Source of the DNA: Acidimicrobiia bacterium
GTDB taxonomy: Bacteria; Actinomycetota; Acidimicrobiia; Acidimicrobiales; Poriferisodalaceae
DNA length: 64,000 bases
Direction of reading: 5' to 3'
NCBI GenBank assembly: GCA_022820505.1
Contig: JAJEFK010000014.1
Coordinates: forward strand, 1-64,000
Position 1 is the stretch's first letter, and each line of letters opens with the position of its first letter. Below the pieces are notes generated by a model. That model was not told the origin of the DNA. It ran no database searches and saw only the letters and a program-made list of their open reading frames with translations. The translations under genes were made by a program, and so were the position numbers. Shown here one piece after another: positions 9,262 to 17,972 of this stretch.

Positions 9262-10077
9262 ATCTCGGCGCCGACCACGTACGGCGAGGTCATGTTCCTC
9301 GAGCAGCACGGCCCCGACACCTATGTCGGCGTCAGCCCTGAGTACATGTGGGGCCGGATCTACGGCGGGCAGGTCATCGCGCAAGGCTTGTGGGCGGCGT
9401 TCCAGACCGTCGATGAAGCGTTCGTGCCGCACTCGGTGCACGCCTACTTCATCCGCGGCGGCACTCTCGACGAGCCAGTCCGCTACGAGGTCGACCGGTT
9501 GCGCAACGGCCGCTCGTTCTGCACCCGGGCGGTCGTGGCCCGCCAGAGCGGTGGCGCCATCTTGAACCTGTCGTGCTCGTTCCATGTGGCCGAGCAGGAC
9601 GCTGAAGTGCAGACCGCACGCATCCCGCTCGCTCCCGATCCGCAGGACTGCCGCAACATCGACGAAGAGCGTTGGCCGTGGATCATGGAGCGCCGTCCGC
9701 TGCCGAGCCATCCGGGGGCCGGCCAGTCGATGGGCTGGGTGCGCATTGTCGATCCAATCGACGACGATCCCCGGCTGCACATCTGCGGGCTGGCGTTCAC
9801 CTCCGATGCCATCCAGTTCAACGCCGCCCGCTCGCTGCACCCGCTGCAGGTGAACCGCGAGCAGTACCAGGAGACGTTCATGGGCGCGTCACTGGATCAC
9901 GCGATGTGGTTCCACCGCCCGATGCGCGCCGATGAGTGGCACCTGTACCAGTTCGACTGCCACGGTCTCACGAGCGCACGCGGCATGACGGTCGGCAACC
10001 TGTTCGCTCCCGACGGCAGCCACGTCGCGACGATCGCCCAAGAAGTGCTGCTGCGGGAGCGCCGACCTCAGAAGTAG
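9250..10077 (+). CDS. Acyl-CoA thioesterase (TesB-like, double hotdog)
   Basis: This 275-residue protein hydrolyses acyl-CoA to free acid and CoA. RIYGGQVIAQGL and VHAYFIRGG in the first hotdog half, and the C-terminal MWFHRPMRADEWHLYQFD then GLTSARGMTVGNLF with QEVLLR, match the TesB/thioesterase II family in order and spacing. The GTG start at 9250 follows a purine-rich AAAAGGA about 6 nt upstream, lying within the third repeat unit. As the last gene of the dehydrogenase-hydratase run, it may release CoA from intermediates or dead-end thioesters. Confidence 0.87.
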   Translation: MTSGISAPTTYGEVMFLEQHGPDTYVGVSPEYMWGRIYGGQVIAQGLWAAFQTVDEAFVPHSVHAYFIRGGTLDEPVRYEVDRLRNGRSFCTRAVVARQSGGAILNLSCSFHVAEQDAEVQTARIPLAPDPQDCRNIDEERWPWIMERRPLPSHPGAGQSMGWVRIVDPIDDDPRLHICGLAFTSDAIQFNAARSLHPLQVNREQYQETFMGASLDHAMWFHRPMRADEWHLYQFDCHGLTSARGMTVGNLFAPDGSHVATIAQEVLLRERRPQK

Positions 10078-10092
10078 GGCCCGTCGGCGCCG

Positions 10093-10536
10093 TTAGGCGC
10101 AGCAGGCGTCGTCAGCGTGACTCTCGCGCTCCACGCCGTCGCCACGTCGTGACAGCACCACGTTGTTCATCACTTCGACGTCGCCCTGCTTCACGTACCA
10201 CTCCCAGTCGATGCCGTGCGGATCGGTGGCCCAGGTCTCGACCTTCTCGGCGTAGCAGCACATGGTCTCGTCGATGGTGGAGGTGGTGAGACCGGCCTCG
10301 ACCATGCGGGCGTGAGCCTGCTCCACCTCGCTGGCTGATTCGGTCTCGACCCCGAGATGGTTGATGGTGCCCCCGTTGCCGGGATTCTCGAACAGCACCA
10401 GCTTCAGCGGCGGCTCGTCGATAGCGAAGTTGGCGTACCCGTCGCGCCGCTTGGCCGGTTCGGCGCCGAAGAGCCGCGAGTAGTAGTCGACTGCCTCGTC
10501 GATGTCGTCCACATTGAGTGCCAGCTGCAACCTCAT
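10093..10536 (-). CDS. arsI: ArsI/CadI-like glyoxalase-fold dioxygenase (putative C-As lyase)
   Basis: This 147-residue vicinal-oxygen-chelate protein closely resembles the CadI/ArsI family, which cleaves the C-As bond of trivalent organoarsenicals using Fe(II) and O2. Candidate metal ligands are Gln4 (QLALNV), His60 (INHLGVE) and Glu112 (WEWYV). The vicinal Cys93-Cys94 pair (TMCCYAEK) is the known arsenical-binding site. A second Cys pair (145-146) closes the protein, which I do not recall as typical. No arsR, arsM or arsenite transporter is adjacent. The gene is single and probably leaderless. Family membership is secure; organoarsenical activity is inferred. Confidence 0.8.
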   Translation of the reverse strand: MRLQLALNVDDIDEAVDYYSRLFGAEPAKRRDGYANFAIDEPPLKLVLFENPGNGGTINHLGVETESASEVEQAHARMVEAGLTTSTIDETMCCYAEKVETWATDPHGIDWEWYVKQGDVEVMNNVVLSRRGDGVERESHADDACCA

Positions 10537-10542
10537 GGGTTC

Positions 10543-10548
10543 ACACTA
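10543..10548 (-). promoter_or_regulatory. Putative -10 box (TAGTGT) of the arsI-like gene
   Basis: On the minus strand TAGTGT lies 6 nt before the ATG whose A is at 10536. No Shine-Dalgarno is present, consistent with a leaderless transcript. Confidence 0.4.
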
Positions 10549-10611
10549 CGGCGAGCACCCTGTGCCGCAAAGGACGATCCCGGACATCTGACTGGCCGAC
10601 CGCCAGCGATC

Positions 10612-10617
10612 TAAGGT
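10612..10617 (+). promoter_or_regulatory. Putative -10 box (TAAGGT) of the hydratase-dehydrogenase pair
   Basis: TAAGGT lies 8 nt before the GTG at 10626 and supports choosing that start over in-frame codons upstream. No -35 or ribosome-binding site is evident. Confidence 0.4.
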
Positions 10618-10625
10618 GCCCCGCT

Positions 10626-11405
10626 GTGACTCCGCCACAACCGCTCAACCCCGGCCAGCTCGCGGCTGCAGACGCCCTGACCGCCTACTTCGCCGACGGA
10701 GGCGAGGCGCCGGTCGAGGCGTTCGCCGACCTGGGATTCGAGGACGGGCTTGCCATCCAGTGCGAGATGCAGCGACGAGCCGTCGCGAGCGGCGCGCTGC
10801 ACGCCGGCTGGAAGGTCGGGCTCACCTCGGACCGGGCCCGCACGACCGTGGGCATCGACGACCGGCCATTCGGGCACGTCAACCGGGTGCTCACGTCGCC
10901 GGCCGATCTGCCGTCGGCAGAGATCCGCAAGGTGAGCATCGAGCCTGAGATGTGCTTCGTGATCGGTGAACGCATTGCCGGCGATGATGTCGAGCCAGCC
11001 TCGGTGCCCGCCCGGATCGCGCAGGTCTGCGCCGGCTACGAGGTCAACGAGGCACGGGTGGCCGTGGCCGGGAACCTCGCCATGCTCCTCGCCGACAACC
11101 TGACGAACTGGGCCATCGTGCGGGGCTCGGGCGTGGCCGCACCGTCGGCGGAAGAGCTCGACCGCTGCGTGGTGACGGTGTTGTGCGATGGCGCCGAACG
11201 CTTCAGCTGTACCGCCGCCGACGAGGTCGACAATCCCTACCTGTCGATCGCCCGGCTCGCGGCCACGCTGCACCGGCATGGCATGGCGCTCGAGCCGGGC
11301 CAGAGCGTGATCACCGGCGCGTATGCCCGCTTCCGGGCCGAACCCGGCCAACGCTGGGTGACCAGCTACAGCGGCATCGGCGACGTGGAGGCAACGATCA
11401 CATGA
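10626..11405 (+). CDS. 2-keto-4-pentenoate hydratase/fumarylacetoacetase-family protein
   Basis: This 259-residue protein resembles the MhpD/XylJ hydratases, which add water to 2-hydroxypenta-2,4-dienoate in meta-cleavage pathways. Visible features are WKVGLTSDRAR, the metal-binding acidic segment IEPEMCFVIGE and YEVNEARV. The normal family length of about 260 residues is reached from the GTG at 10626; the upstream open frame is not needed. Its stop overlaps the next start (ATGA), so it is coupled to a D-2-hydroxyacid dehydrogenase. No ring-cleavage dioxygenase is present nearby, so the upstream pathway is unknown. Confidence 0.78.
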   Translation: MTPPQPLNPGQLAAADALTAYFADGGEAPVEAFADLGFEDGLAIQCEMQRRAVASGALHAGWKVGLTSDRARTTVGIDDRPFGHVNRVLTSPADLPSAEIRKVSIEPEMCFVIGERIAGDDVEPASVPARIAQVCAGYEVNEARVAVAGNLAMLLADNLTNWAIVRGSGVAAPSAEELDRCVVTVLCDGAERFSCTAADEVDNPYLSIARLAATLHRHGMALEPGQSVITGAYARFRAEPGQRWVTSYSGIGDVEATIT

Positions 11406-12427
11406 GCGCTCAGATTCCCGGCCCGACCGTCCTCGACGTGCCCGACGGGCCGCTCAACGTGCTGGTCACCAAGACCCTCACGCTGCCCGATGTCAGCCCC
11501 GCCGACGAGACGGCAATCCGCGACGCGGCAGGGCCCGGCGCCGTCGTGAACATCGTGGACCGTGTGCGAGACGGCGTTCCGCTGGCCGGCGACGCGCAGG
11601 TGATCCTCGGCATCGTGCCCGAATGGCTGTTCGACGCAGCCCCGAGCCTGCGCTGGATCCATGCGACGGCATCGGGCGTCGACATGTTCATGTACCCCAA
11701 GTTCCTTGCCAGCGATGTGGTGCTCACCGGCGAGAAGGGACTGGTCGGCAGCCATCTGGCCGACCACGCATTCGGCCTGCTGCTGGCGCTGGTCAGGCGC
11801 ATCGCAACCGCCGTGAAGCTCGGCCCCGAAGGATGGGACAACGACCTGCGGGAGCAGATGCGCTACAGCGAGCTGGAGCTCGAGGGCCTCACCATGGGCA
11901 TCCTGGGCTTCGGCGGCACGGGCCGGCATATTGCCCGCCGGGCAGCCGCGTTCGGCATGGGGGTGCAGGCCATGGACCTGTACCCGGTGCCGCCCGGCGA
12001 GGGCGTCGAGACAGTCGGCGGGCCGGAGTCGCTGCGCGACATCGTGGCCACCAGCGACGTGCTGGCAGTAGGGCTGCCGCTCACCTCTGACACCCGGTCG
12101 ATGTTCGACGACGAGATGTTCGCCCTGATGCCCGACGGCGCCATCCTGCTCAACGTGACCCGCGGCGAGATCATCGACGGTCCATCGCTCGAGCGGGCGC
12201 TGGCCGAAGGCCGGATCGGCGGCGCTGCCCTCGACGTGGCTCCGGTCGAACCGCTGCCCGCCGACAGCCCGCTGTGGGAGTTCGACAACTGCGTCATGAC
12301 GCCCCACACAGCGGGGGCGAGCCAGCACCGCGCACGGCGCAACCTGGAGCGCTTCTGCCGCAACCTCGTCGCCCTGCGCGAGGGCCGCCCGCTCGAAGGC
12401 GTCGTGGACAAGCAGACCGGATTCTGA
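11402..12427 (+). CDS. D-isomer-specific 2-hydroxyacid dehydrogenase
   Basis: This 341-residue NAD(P)-dependent enzyme interconverts 2-hydroxy and 2-oxo acids. MGILGFGGTGRHIA is the Rossmann glycine motif. VTRGEIIDGPSLERAL carries the catalytic Arg, DVAPVEPLPADSPLWEF the Glu region and TPHTAGASQHRARRN the catalytic His. The order and spacing are those of the GhrA/GhrB/SerA superfamily. It is translationally coupled to the upstream hydratase. A hairpin with a T-tract follows 42 bp after the stop. The substrate is unassigned. Confidence 0.87.
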   Translation: MSAQIPGPTVLDVPDGPLNVLVTKTLTLPDVSPADETAIRDAAGPGAVVNIVDRVRDGVPLAGDAQVILGIVPEWLFDAAPSLRWIHATASGVDMFMYPKFLASDVVLTGEKGLVGSHLADHAFGLLLALVRRIATAVKLGPEGWDNDLREQMRYSELELEGLTMGILGFGGTGRHIARRAAAFGMGVQAMDLYPVPPGEGVETVGGPESLRDIVATSDVLAVGLPLTSDTRSMFDDEMFALMPDGAILLNVTRGEIIDGPSLERALAEGRIGGAALDVAPVEPLPADSPLWEFDNCVMTPHTAGASQHRARRNLERFCRNLVALREGRPLEGVVDKQTGF

Positions 12428-12469
12428 GCTTTCAGCTCGGCCGCTGAATCCGACACTGATCTGTCACAG

Positions 12470-12496
12470 AAAATCCGACTGGACAGGTCGGGTTTT
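12470..12496 (+). terminator. Hairpin with flanking A4/T4 tracts (terminator or attenuator)
   Basis: Left arm 12470-12479 and right arm 12487-12496 form a 10-bp stem with one T-G wobble, around the 7-nt loop TGGACAG. The right arm ends in TTTT. It can terminate the upstream dehydrogenase transcript or, if metY is transcribed from further upstream, attenuate metY. Confidence 0.6.
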
Positions 12497-12565
12497 GCCG
12501 GTACAGTGCGGCGCGCTCGGCAATCCCGCCGAGTCAGGCACAGCCCGCCTTATGGGGCGTAAGAA

Positions 12566-13912
<1,347 letters not shown>

Positions 13913-13930
13913 CGCTTGACATCAACGGCC

Positions 13931-13963
13931 GGCGGGCTGGCGGCTCAAGGTTGCCAGCCCGCC
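13931..13963. terminator. Perfect 11-bp GC-rich hairpin between convergent genes
   Basis: GGCGGGCTGGC (13931-13941) and GCCAGCCCGCC (13953-13963) enclose an 11-nt loop. The hairpin lies between the metY stop and the convergent CoA-transferase stop. There is no long T-tract, so it may act as a bidirectional, L-shaped actinobacterial-type terminator. Confidence 0.6.
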
Positions 13964-14022
13964 GCCTGATGCAGTTCATCCAGGAATTCGCGGGGTAGTT
14001 CCTGCTGGTTCCTGCGGTTGCC

Positions 14023-15219
14023 TCAGCAGACGGCGCCGGCGTCGCGCAGGGCGGCGATCTCGTCGGGTTCCAGTCCGAACTGGGTCAGGATCTCGTCGGT
14101 GTGCTCGCCCTGCGCGGGGCTGGGCCGCCGGATGTCACCGGGCACCCCGTCGATCTGGGTGGCGTTGCGCACGATGCGGATGTCGCCCATCACCGGGTGA
14201 TGCACCGGCGCGGCCATGCCCAAGTGCCGGACCTGCGGGTCGGCGAAGGATTCGGCCACGCTGTTGACGCGCCCGCACGGGATGCCCGCGGCATTCAGGC
14301 GCTCCACCCATTCGTCGCAGCCTGCGGTGGCGAGCCGCTCGCCGATGAGCTTGTTCAGCTCAGTCCGGTTGGCCGAGCGCAGCTTGGTTGACGAGAATCG
14401 CTCGTCGTCGGGCAGATCGGGCCGGCCGATCTCGGCGCAGAAAGCCCGCCACAGCCGCCCGCCGGGCGCCGCGATGTTGATGTAGCCGTCGGCGGCCTCG
14501 TAGGTGCCCATCGGGATCATCGTGGGATGGTCGTTGCCGGCCTGCGGCGGATCCTCCCCCGCCACTGTCCAGCGAGCCGCCTGGAAGTCGAGCATGCCGA
14601 TCATCGACTCGAGCAGCGAGGTGTGCACCCAACGACCCACGCCGGTGCGGGATCGCTCGATGAGCGCCACCAGGACACCGATGGCGAGCTGCAGGCCGGC
14701 GGTGACATCGCTGATCGCCACGCCGGCACGCACCGGGCCGTGACCGGGCAGCCCCGTCACTGCCATCATGCCGCCGAGGCCCTGAGCGATTTGATCCACG
14801 CCGCCGCGGGTCGCGTACGGACCGTCCTGCCCGAAACCCGAGATGGATCCCATCACGAGCGCAGGATTCACGGCGTGCAGGGTGTCCCAGTCGAACCCCA
14901 GCCGGTACTTGACGGTCGGTCGCAGGTTCTCGATCAGCACATCGGCTGACCGAACAAGACGGTGCAGCAGTTCGCGACCCGACGGGTTCTTCAAGTCGAT
15001 GACCAGCGAGCGCTTGTTGCGATGGATGTTGAGGTGATCCGGCGATGCCTCCCGGCCTTCCTCGAAGCCGTCGATAGGGGCGTCCACCCGGATGACGTCG
15101 GCGCCCCAGTCCGCAAGCTGCCGCACGGCCGTGGGCCCAGCGCGCGCGATGGTCAGATCGAGCACCGTGATGCCGGCGAGCGGCAGCTCAGCGGTATCCG
15201 GCGATGGCGGGGGATTCAC
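14023..15219 (-). CDS. CaiB/BaiF-type (class III) CoA-transferase
   Basis: This protein of about 398 residues transfers CoA between carboxylic acids. Features are the N-terminal GITVLDLTIARAGPTAVRQLADWGADVIRVD, split here by the conserved family pattern, then RNKRSLVIDLKNPSGRE, and GFGQDGPYATRGGVDQIAQGLGG around the Asp region of the active site. The GTG at 15219 is chosen because it follows the upstream stop by 4 nt; the frame extends to 15279, which would overlap by 56 nt. It is co-transcribed with an N-acyl-D-amino-acid deacylase-like gene. Its CoA donor and acceptor are unknown. Confidence 0.84.
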   Translation of the reverse strand: MNPPPSPDTAELPLAGITVLDLTIARAGPTAVRQLADWGADVIRVDAPIDGFEEGREASPDHLNIHRNKRSLVIDLKNPSGRELLHRLVRSADVLIENLRPTVKYRLGFDWDTLHAVNPALVMGSISGFGQDGPYATRGGVDQIAQGLGGMMAVTGLPGHGPVRAGVAISDVTAGLQLAIGVLVALIERSRTGVGRWVHTSLLESMIGMLDFQAARWTVAGEDPPQAGNDHPTMIPMGTYEAADGYINIAAPGGRLWRAFCAEIGRPDLPDDERFSSTKLRSANRTELNKLIGERLATAGCDEWVERLNAAGIPCGRVNSVAESFADPQVRHLGMAAPVHHPVMGDIRIVRNATQIDGVPGDIRRPSPAQGEHTDEILTQFGLEPDEIAALRDAGAVC

Positions 15220-15223
15220 CGGC

Positions 15224-16939
15224 TCACTGGTTCGCCGGGTCGGCCACCGAACCACGCACGAGCCGACCGGGACGGGCACCGGTGAACTCGCCGTCAGCCG
15301 TCACCTCGGCTCCTGCCACGAACGTATGCCGGTAGCCCGTCGACCGCTGGATCAGGCGCTTGCCGCCGCTCGGGAGGTCGTACACCAGCTGCGGGCGTCC
15401 CACGCCGAGGGCGTCGAAGTCGACCACGTTGAGGTCAGCCCGGTATCCCGGCGCCAGCAGGCCGCGGTCGGCCAGCCCATAGGCGAGCGCATTGGCGCGG
15501 GTCTGCTTGTGCACCAGGAACTCGAGCGGCAGGCCGTCGCCCCGGCTGCGGTCCCGAGCCCAGTGGGTCAGCAGGTACGTCGGATACGACGCATCGCAGA
15601 TAGTGCCGACGTGTGCTCCCGCGTCGCCGATGCCGCAGATGGTGTGCGGGTCGGCCAGCATCTCGCGGATGACATCCAAGCTGCCGCCGGTGTAGTTCTC
15701 GAAGGGGTACAGGAGCAGGGCGTCGCCGTCGCCGTCCGAAAGCAGATCCAGCGCCAGCTCCCACGGACTGACACCCAAGTCTGCCGCCCGGGCTGCAACC
15801 GAAGCACGGGGATCGGGCTCGTAGTCGGGCACGTCGCCGAGCTCGAATGCGCGGGTGAGTGCATAGTCCATCCACTTGCTGAACCCGTCCACGGGCCGAT
15901 CCTCGATCAGCGCCCGACGCAGGCTCTCGTCGTCGCGCATGCGGGCGGCTCGCTGCGGCGTGGGCAGATGGGCGATCTGCCGGTAGGCCGGGTGATTGCC
16001 GAACGGGTTCACCGACACGTCGAGTCCGAGCATGACGCTGATCGGTCGACAGCCGACCTGCCCATTCGCAGCAATGCCCGCGGCATTCGCGGCATGGATG
16101 TGATCGAGGGTTTCCCGCCACAGCTCCGGCGCATTGTCCACCTGCAGCAGCAGCACCGACAGCGGGCGGCCGGACAATTCGGCGGCCGCGCGCAGCGTTT
16201 CGAACTCGCCGGGCCCGAAGTCGGAGTTCACCTGCAGCACGCCGGCACCGGCCTGTCGCATCGCCCGCGCCACCGCGGCCAGCTCGGGATCCCCCGCCGA
16301 CAGCGACGGCGTCAGCCGGCCGTCCGCCGCCTTGTGCTTGGTGGTGCGGCTGGTCGTGAATCCGAGCGCCCCGGCTTCGAGTGCCTCAGTGACCAACTCG
16401 GTGATCCGGTCGAGCTCCTCGGCTGTCGGCACCTCGGCGTGATCGGCGCCGCGCTCGCCCATCACGAAGAACCGCAGCGCTCCGTGGGGCAATTGGCTGC
16501 CTACGTCCATCACCCGGGGAGTCGCTGCGAGCGCATCGAGATACTCCGGGTAGCTGGTCCAGCGGAAGTCGATCCCCTCGGCGAGCACCGTCCCGGGGAT
16601 GTCCTCCACCCCCTCCATCAGGTTGATGAGGTAGTCCTCGGTGCCGGGCTGCACCGGAGCGAAGCCGACGCCGCAGTTGCCGAAGATTGCGGTGGTCACC
16701 CCGTGCCACGACGATGGCGTCATCTCGGGGTCCCAGGTGGCCTGCCCGTCGTAGTGGGTGTGAATGTCCACCCAGCCCGGCAGCACGAGGTGCCCCTCGG
16801 CATCGATCTCGCGGCTACCCCGGCCGGTCACCTCGCCGACCTCGGCGACCAGCCCGTCGTCGATGGCGACATCGGCTGTCCGAGGCGGGCCGCCGCTCCC
16901 GTCAACGACAGTCCCGTTGCGGATCACGACATCAGCCAT
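15224..16939 (-). CDS. N-acyl-D-amino-acid deacylase-like amidohydrolase
   Basis: This 571-residue metal-dependent amidohydrolase belongs to the D-aminoacylase branch. The metal-binding HxH is His60-His62 in VDIHTHYDGQ. SSWHGVTTAIFGNCGVGFAP follows, as does the late GIGDAGAHVGTICDAS carrying the catalytic Asp, then the composite beta domain with APGYRADLNVVD. The length is slightly above the typical 480-550 for D-aminoacylases. Many actinobacterial homologues act on unknown amides, so D-amino-acid specificity is not assured. It has a leaderless-type -10 upstream and leads a two-gene operon with the CoA-transferase. Confidence 0.83.
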   Translation of the reverse strand: MADVVIRNGTVVDGSGGPPRTADVAIDDGLVAEVGEVTGRGSREIDAEGHLVLPGWVDIHTHYDGQATWDPEMTPSSWHGVTTAIFGNCGVGFAPVQPGTEDYLINLMEGVEDIPGTVLAEGIDFRWTSYPEYLDALAATPRVMDVGSQLPHGALRFFVMGERGADHAEVPTAEELDRITELVTEALEAGALGFTTSRTTKHKAADGRLTPSLSAGDPELAAVARAMRQAGAGVLQVNSDFGPGEFETLRAAAELSGRPLSVLLLQVDNAPELWRETLDHIHAANAAGIAANGQVGCRPISVMLGLDVSVNPFGNHPAYRQIAHLPTPQRAARMRDDESLRRALIEDRPVDGFSKWMDYALTRAFELGDVPDYEPDPRASVAARAADLGVSPWELALDLLSDGDGDALLLYPFENYTGGSLDVIREMLADPHTICGIGDAGAHVGTICDASYPTYLLTHWARDRSRGDGLPLEFLVHKQTRANALAYGLADRGLLAPGYRADLNVVDFDALGVGRPQLVYDLPSGGKRLIQRSTGYRHTFVAGAEVTADGEFTGARPGRLVRGSVADPANQ

Positions 16940-16946
16940 GTGTGCG

Positions 16947-16952
16947 AGCGTA
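16947..16952 (-). promoter_or_regulatory. Putative -10 box (TACGCT) of the deacylase operon
   Basis: On the minus strand TACGCT is 7 nt from the ATG at 16939, with no ribosome-binding site. It is consistent with a leaderless transcript. Confidence 0.42.
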
Positions 16953-16970
16953 CTGAGTGACGCCGCAGTG

Positions 16971-17972
16971 CTACCGGGCTCGGCGGCGGCCGATCAGAAA
17001 GCCCGTTCCCCACGACAGGTGCATGACAGCGAAGGCCGCAGCCGCCCGTAAGCGATCGCCGACCGAAGGAAGGCGCTGGCGCAGCCGTGCCGCCGCCAAC
17101 GTGCTTGCGCCGACATATGCGGCAGGAACCATCCCTCCGCGCAGGCGCCCTCGCGCCAACTCCAGCGCGGACAGACCCAGGCCGATCACGAGGGCGGGTG
17201 CCGCAAGCTGCCGCGGCTGGATCGAGCGCGGGCTGCGAGCGATCACCACACGTTTCCAGGCGCCGTACTCGAAGTACTGGCGCGCCAGACCTGCCCAGCT
17301 CGACCGGGGCTGGTACTCCACGACCAAGCTCGGGTCCAGCCACACCACGTGACCCTGCTCGCGCAGGCGCCAGTTCAGTTCGTAGTCCTGGTTCCGCAGC
17401 AACGTTTCGTCGAACCCGCCCACCGACGCCAGCGCGCCAGCGTCAAACACGCCTAGGTACACCGTGTCCACGGGTCCCTCATCGCTCCCATGCCGGAACG
17501 CGGCCGGACCGCCCCCGAACGGCGACGACAGCGCCGCGGCGATGACCCGGCTCACCTCTCCCTGGCCCACCGGATTCTGCACACCTCCGACGTTCGCCGC
17601 GCCGGTGCGCTGAAGCGTTGCCACCGCTCGCTCCACGTACTCGGCTGGGAGCCTGGCCTGGGCGTCGACTCGCACAATGATCTCACCGGCAGCTGCACTG
17701 ATCGCCCAGTTGAGACCCGACGACGTCGTACCCGCCGGGTTCGAGACCACTCGGATGGATTGCGCCGACTGATCGTTCGGGCCAGCGGTGCGCGCCCGGC
17801 GCTGCGCCACGGCCTCGGTGTCGTCCGTGCTGGGTGCCGTCGCCACGATCACCTCCATCGGCCCCGGATACGTCTGCGCGCTCACGGCGTCCAAGCATCC
17901 CGGCAGCTCAGCAGCGCAGTTGCGCGCCGGAATCACCACGGAGACGGAGGGCAAGTCCTCGTTGCTGCTCAC
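16971..17972 (-). CDS. Family 2 glycosyltransferase (ExoA-like) with C-terminal membrane helices
   Basis: This 333-residue protein has a GT-A core: VSVVIPARNCAAELPGCLDA at the nucleotide-binding strand, IIVRVDAQARLP as a DxD-like metal-binding segment, GGFDETLLRNQDYELNWRL as the acceptor ED motif, then a hydrophobic C-terminal third. This arrangement resembles succinoglycan glucosyltransferase ExoA. The GTG at 17972 overlaps the upstream stop as GTGA, so it is coupled to the sugar-phosphate transferase. The likely role is adding a second sugar to a lipid-linked surface polysaccharide unit. The open frame further upstream is not coding. Confidence 0.84.
   Translation of the reverse strand: MSSNEDLPSVSVVIPARNCAAELPGCLDAVSAQTYPGPMEVIVATAPSTDDTEAVAQRRARTAGPNDQSAQSIRVVSNPAGTTSSGLNWAISAAAGEIIVRVDAQARLPAEYVERAVATLQRTGAANVGGVQNPVGQGEVSRVIAAALSSPFGGGPAAFRHGSDEGPVDTVYLGVFDAGALASVGGFDETLLRNQDYELNWRLREQGHVVWLDPSLVVEYQPRSSWAGLARQYFEYGAWKRVVIARSPRSIQPRQLAAPALVIGLGLSALELARGRLRGGMVPAAYVGASTLAAARLRQRLPSVGDRLRAAAAFAVMHLSWGTGFLIGRRRAR

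Noticed and set aside
12500..12565. SAM-I, SAM-II, SAM-IV or SAH riboswitch before metY
   Set aside because: None of the core consensus segments that I remember could be placed. Only generic stems are visible.
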